In this document: in pieces, positions 62,023 to 64,000 of the stretch
Position numbering within the stretch: position 1 is the first letter of the stretch
Layout of the letters: the number at the start of each line of letters is the position of its first letter
Origin: Chitinophagaceae bacterium
GTDB taxonomy: Bacteria > Bacteroidota > Bacteroidia > Chitinophagales > Chitinophagaceae
Length of the DNA stretch: 64,000 nucleotides
Direction: 5' to 3'
NCBI GenBank assembly: GCA_016721385.1
Contig: JADKIE010000004.1
Coordinates: 62,001 to 126,000 of the forward strand
The notes under the pieces: model-generated
Seen by the model: the letters and a program-made list of their open reading frames with translations, nothing else
Told to the model about the DNA's origin: nothing
The model's database searches: none
Position numbers and translations under genes: made by a program

Positions 62023-62074
62023 TCATCTACTTTAAAAATCTGCTCACCTACTTAAAGTAACATTTCATCAACTT
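62023..62074. promoter_or_regulatory. Three phased direct repeats, candidate LytTR operator
   Basis: TCATCTACTT (62023-62032), TCACCTACTT (62044-62053) and TCATCAACTT (62065-62074): consensus TCAYCWACTT with an exact 21-bp period, two helical turns. LytTR-domain regulators bind direct repeats of about 9-10 bp with that period. They lie just upstream of the LytTR gene (start 61985, minus) and end 13 nt before the plus-strand -7 element at 62088. Confidence 0.55.
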
Positions 62075-62087
62075 GTATGTAAATATG

Positions 62088-62095
62088 TAAGTTTG
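62088..62095 (+). promoter_or_regulatory. -7 element of the candidate small RNA
   Basis: TAAGTTTG matches TAnnTTTG on the plus strand. No TTTG lies at the usual -33 distance; the last of the three phased repeats occupies that place instead, as expected for an activator-dependent promoter. The expected transcript start is about 62102. Confidence 0.4.
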
Positions 62096-62101
62096 AATTG
62101 T

Positions 62102-62282
62102 AGGTTTACACTGGTTTTTCATAGGATATTGGATTAAAACGGGACTGAATTTCTATTCTGGTCCCTAAATTTTTAAATTGTAAAAAAATACTTTACGTTC
62201 ATTAAACATAAAGAGAAGGCTTAATTGATATTCAAACCATTTGCCTTATCCTCAATCCCACAGTTTTTTGTGGGATTTTTTT
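62102..62282 (+). ncRNA. Candidate LytTR-controlled small RNA
   Basis: The segment of about 180 nt between the LytTR regulator start and the purC stop has no ATG-initiated frame and no protein coding I recognise. It holds a two-part hairpin at 62141-62165 (GGGAC/GTCCC and GAAT/ATTC around TTCT) and ends at an intrinsic terminator pointing the plus way. A -7 element (62088-62095) and the phased repeats stand upstream. This is inference: no family is recognised. Confidence 0.35.
62254..62282 (+). terminator. Orphan intrinsic terminator, plus strand
   Basis: AATCCCACA (62254-62262) pairs with TGTGGGATT (62269-62277) around GTTTTTT, followed by TTTTT to 62282. The T run is on the plus strand, so it would end a plus-strand transcript, yet no plus-strand protein gene precedes it within 2.9 kb. 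Its last bases overlap the purC stop on the other strand. Confidence 0.75.
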
Positions 62283-63195
62283 ATAATGCAGCAATTATTT
62301 TAGTGTAGGTTTCTTCATCGGAGAGATTTTTTGACACAAATTTTTCTCCAATCACTTTTTCATAAAGTTCTATATACCTGTTACTTATGGTTGTTATCCA
62401 TTCATTGGTCATTTCGGGCACCGTTTGCCCTGTTTTGCCCATAAAATCATTTTCAATCAGCCATTCCCGTACAAACTCCTTGCTGAGCTGTTTTTGTTTT
62501 TCGCCTTTTTGTTGGCGTTCTTCAAATTCATCTGCATAAAAATATCTGGAGCTATCGGGTGTGTGTATTTCATCCATCAAAACAATTTCATCGCCAATTT
62601 TACCAAATTCATACTTGGTATCTACCAAAATAAGCCCTTGTTTGGCGGCAATTTGTTTCCCTCTTGTAAATAAAGCCAAGGCATATGTACAAAGTGTATT
62701 CCACTCCTTTAGCGTAGCTAATCCTTGTTTTACTATTTCTTCGGGTGTAATATCTTCGTCATGGCCTTGGGCAGCTTTTGTGCTTGGTGTAATAATAGGA
62801 GCAGGAAAATAGTCGTTCTCTTTCATTCCATCTGGCATTGCAGCACCACATAACGTTCTTTTACCTTCTTTGTAGGTACGCCAGGCATGGCCTGTAAGGT
62901 TTCCTCTTACCACCATTTCTATTTTAAATGGGTCACATTTTTTGCCAATTGCCACATTTGGAGCCGGAGTAGATATTAGCCAATTTGGGCATATATCCTT
63001 AGTGGCGTTAAGCATATATGCAGCTATTTGGTTTAAAACCTGTCCTTTAAAGGGTATAGGACGAGGTAAAATAACATCAAAAGCCGAAATACGATTGCTT
63101 GCAACCATTACTAAAATATCGTTATTTAGGTAGTAAACATCTCGTACTTTACCACTATAAAAATTTATCTGATTGGGGAAGTTAAACTGTGCCAT
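62281..63195 (-). CDS. purC: Phosphoribosylaminoimidazole-succinocarboxamide synthase
   Basis: An intact 304-residue SAICAR synthase, which joins aspartate to CAIR with ATP in purine synthesis. N-terminal FYSGKVRDVYYLNNDILVMV and ASNRISAFDVILPRPIPFKG (nucleotide site), then EMVVRGNLTGHAWRTYKEG, TPSTKAAQGHDEDITPEEI, LVDTKYEFGKIGDEIVLMD (DTKxEFG signature) and HTPDSSRYF. This is the longer Bacteroidota/yeast-like type with a C-terminal ISNRYIELYEKVIGEKF. The start is ATG at 63195, divergent from the TonB-dependent receptor gene. purB lies 54 kb away, so there is no local purine operon. Confidence 0.95.
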   Translation of the reverse strand: MAQFNFPNQINFYSGKVRDVYYLNNDILVMVASNRISAFDVILPRPIPFKGQVLNQIAAYMLNATKDICPNWLISTPAPNVAIGKKCDPFKIEMVVRGNLTGHAWRTYKEGKRTLCGAAMPDGMKENDYFPAPIITPSTKAAQGHDEDITPEEIVKQGLATLKEWNTLCTYALALFTRGKQIAAKQGLILVDTKYEFGKIGDEIVLMDEIHTPDSSRYFYADEFEERQQKGEKQKQLSKEFVREWLIENDFMGKTGQTVPEMTNEWITTISNRYIELYEKVIGEKFVSKNLSDEETYTKIIAAL

Positions 63196-63333
63196 TTTGC
63201 TAAATTAATATGGATATAACTACCAGCCTAAATTTGATTATATTTAGATTTCAACAAATGTTTAGAAATAAAATTTTAATGTAAAAATAACAATACGTAT
63301 TTTGCCGTATATTTAAAACCAAAAAAAAGCAAT

Positions 63334-64000
63334 ATGAAGAAAATTACAAGCTACTTGGTTACGTTGTTGTTGGCTAATGTTTTATACATTAATGCCTTTG
63401 CACAAAATGTAACCATAAGCGGTAATGTTAGAAACAGTAGCACAAAAGAAGGTGCAGGTGCTGTTTCGGTTACTGTAAAAGATGGTACAGGTGGTAATTA
63501 TACCGATGATAAAGGTAATTTTAAATTAGTTGTAAAAAGCCTGCCTGTTACGTTATTAATATCGTCTATCGGCTATGAATTGCAAGAAGTTACTTTTACT
63601 ACTGCCTCCTTTATGCAGGTAGAATTAAAGCCTACGAATGCATTAGGTACAGAAGTAGTAGTTTCGGCAAGCAGGGTTCCGCAAAGAATTATGGAATCGC
63701 CGGTATCCATTGAAAGAGTTAGTGCCGCTAACTTGCGTACAGCGCCAGCTGCAAACTTTTACGATGTAGTACTTGCTTTAAAAGGTGTAGATGTAACTAC
63801 ATCTTCCTTAACTTTTAAAACACCTACTACCAGAGGTTTTAACGGAAGCGGAAACACTCGTTTTAATCAATTGGTGGATGGAATGGATAATTTAGCACCG
63901 GGCTTAAACTTTTCGGTTGGTGCAATTATTGGTTTAAGTGAGTTAGATGTTGATAATATTGAGTTATTATCAGGTGCGTCATCAGCCCTATACGGTCCGG
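63334..64000 (+). CDS. TonB-dependent receptor (3' end outside window)
   Basis: The first 222 codons of a TonB-dependent outer-membrane receptor; the frame is open to the end of the window. Signal peptide (ITSYLVTLLLANVLYINAFA) followed by a CarboxypepD_reg-like domain (VTISGNVRNSSTKEGAGAVS, NFKLVVKSLPVTLLISSIGY) and the plug: EVVVSASRVPQRIMESPVSI (TonB-box-like start), FYDVVLALKGVDVTTSSLTF, TTRGFNGSGNTRFNQLVDGM and VDNIELLSGASSALYGP, the last being a nearly universal plug motif. The plug type resembles receptors for nutrients without SusD. Start ATG at 63334; no SusD or kinase context is visible yet. The ligand is unknown. Confidence 0.92.
   Translation, partial: MKKITSYLVTLLLANVLYINAFAQNVTISGNVRNSSTKEGAGAVSVTVKDGTGGNYTDDKGNFKLVVKSLPVTLLISSIGYELQEVTFTTASFMQVELKPTNALGTEVVVSASRVPQRIMESPVSIERVSAANLRTAPAANFYDVVLALKGVDVTTSSLTFKTPTTRGFNGSGNTRFNQLVDGMDNLAPGLNFSVGAIIGLSELDVDNIELLSGASSALYGP

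Noticed and set aside
1..64000. CRISPR arrays, insertion sequences, prophage or integrase genes
   Set aside because: No repeat-spacer series, transposase DDE motifs, inverted terminal repeats or integrase motifs were seen on either strand.

Overview
The window is a chromosomal segment of an AT-rich member of the Bacteroidota, most likely order Chitinophagales (Chitinophagaceae-like). The evidence is a PorP/SprF protein and a gliding-type C-terminal sorting domain of the type IX secretion system, DUF4270, GSCFA, DUF5686 and YfhO-type proteins, TonB-dependent receptors with CarboxypepD-like N-termini, LytTR/His_kinase signalling pairs, a futalosine-pathway MqnA, and promoters of the Bacteroidota form TTTG-N19-TAnnTTTG. 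There are no IS elements, phage genes or CRISPR arrays. Placement below class level is inference.

Layout. 1-9604: the 3' part of prfC, a DoxX-like protein, a three-gene surface cassette (giant LamG/PKD/sorting-domain adhesin, PorP/SprF, small LamG protein), purB and mqnA. 9606-20437: a surface-polysaccharide locus. It makes CDP-4-keto-6-deoxyglucose (rfbF, rfbG), then carries a 3,5-epimerase-like gene, a C-methyltransferase and a reductase-like SDR, which together suggest a CDP-3-C-methyl-6-deoxyhexose. It continues with a CmcI-type methyltransferase, a second Zn-ribbon methyltransferase, two GT2s, a degenerate GT4-like gene, and on the opposite strand a GT4 and an SDR. 20558-25157: a K319L/DNRLRE lipoprotein divergent from a propeller histidine kinase and LytTR regulator. 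25171-31384: GT4, YfhO and a TonB-dependent receptor. 31486-38691: DUF445, tRNA-His, tail-specific protease, a truncated DinB, a subtilase and an ALDH7 dehydrogenase. 38826-45549: a minus-strand run panC-panD-flippase-hldE2-ppk1-ppx-panB. 45661-59355: short GT5-like protein, DUF4270, metK, rlmB, HMG-CoA lyase, GSCFA, miaE (minus), penicillin acylase, a membrane protein, DUF5686 and trhO. 59356-64000: TPR histidine kinase plus LytTR regulator, an intergenic region with three 21-bp-phased repeats and a candidate small RNA, purC, and the start of another TonB-dependent receptor.

A dominant property is sequence quality. About fifty single-base frameshifts break otherwise well-conserved genes, including metK, panB, panC, ppk1 and prc. 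Most are repaired by adding one base, commonly in or beside a short homopolymer. I treat them as sequencing errors and give whole-gene coordinates spanning the pieces. Only the GT4-like relic at 18143 and the shortened dinB look like genuine losses, and even these need checking.

The observations most worth following are: three 10-bp direct repeats with an exact 21-bp period in front of a LytTR regulator, placed just upstream of a -7 element, an internal hairpin and an orphan intrinsic terminator (a possible LytTR-controlled small RNA); the inferred CDP-branched-sugar pathway; and the self-contained type IX adhesin cassette.
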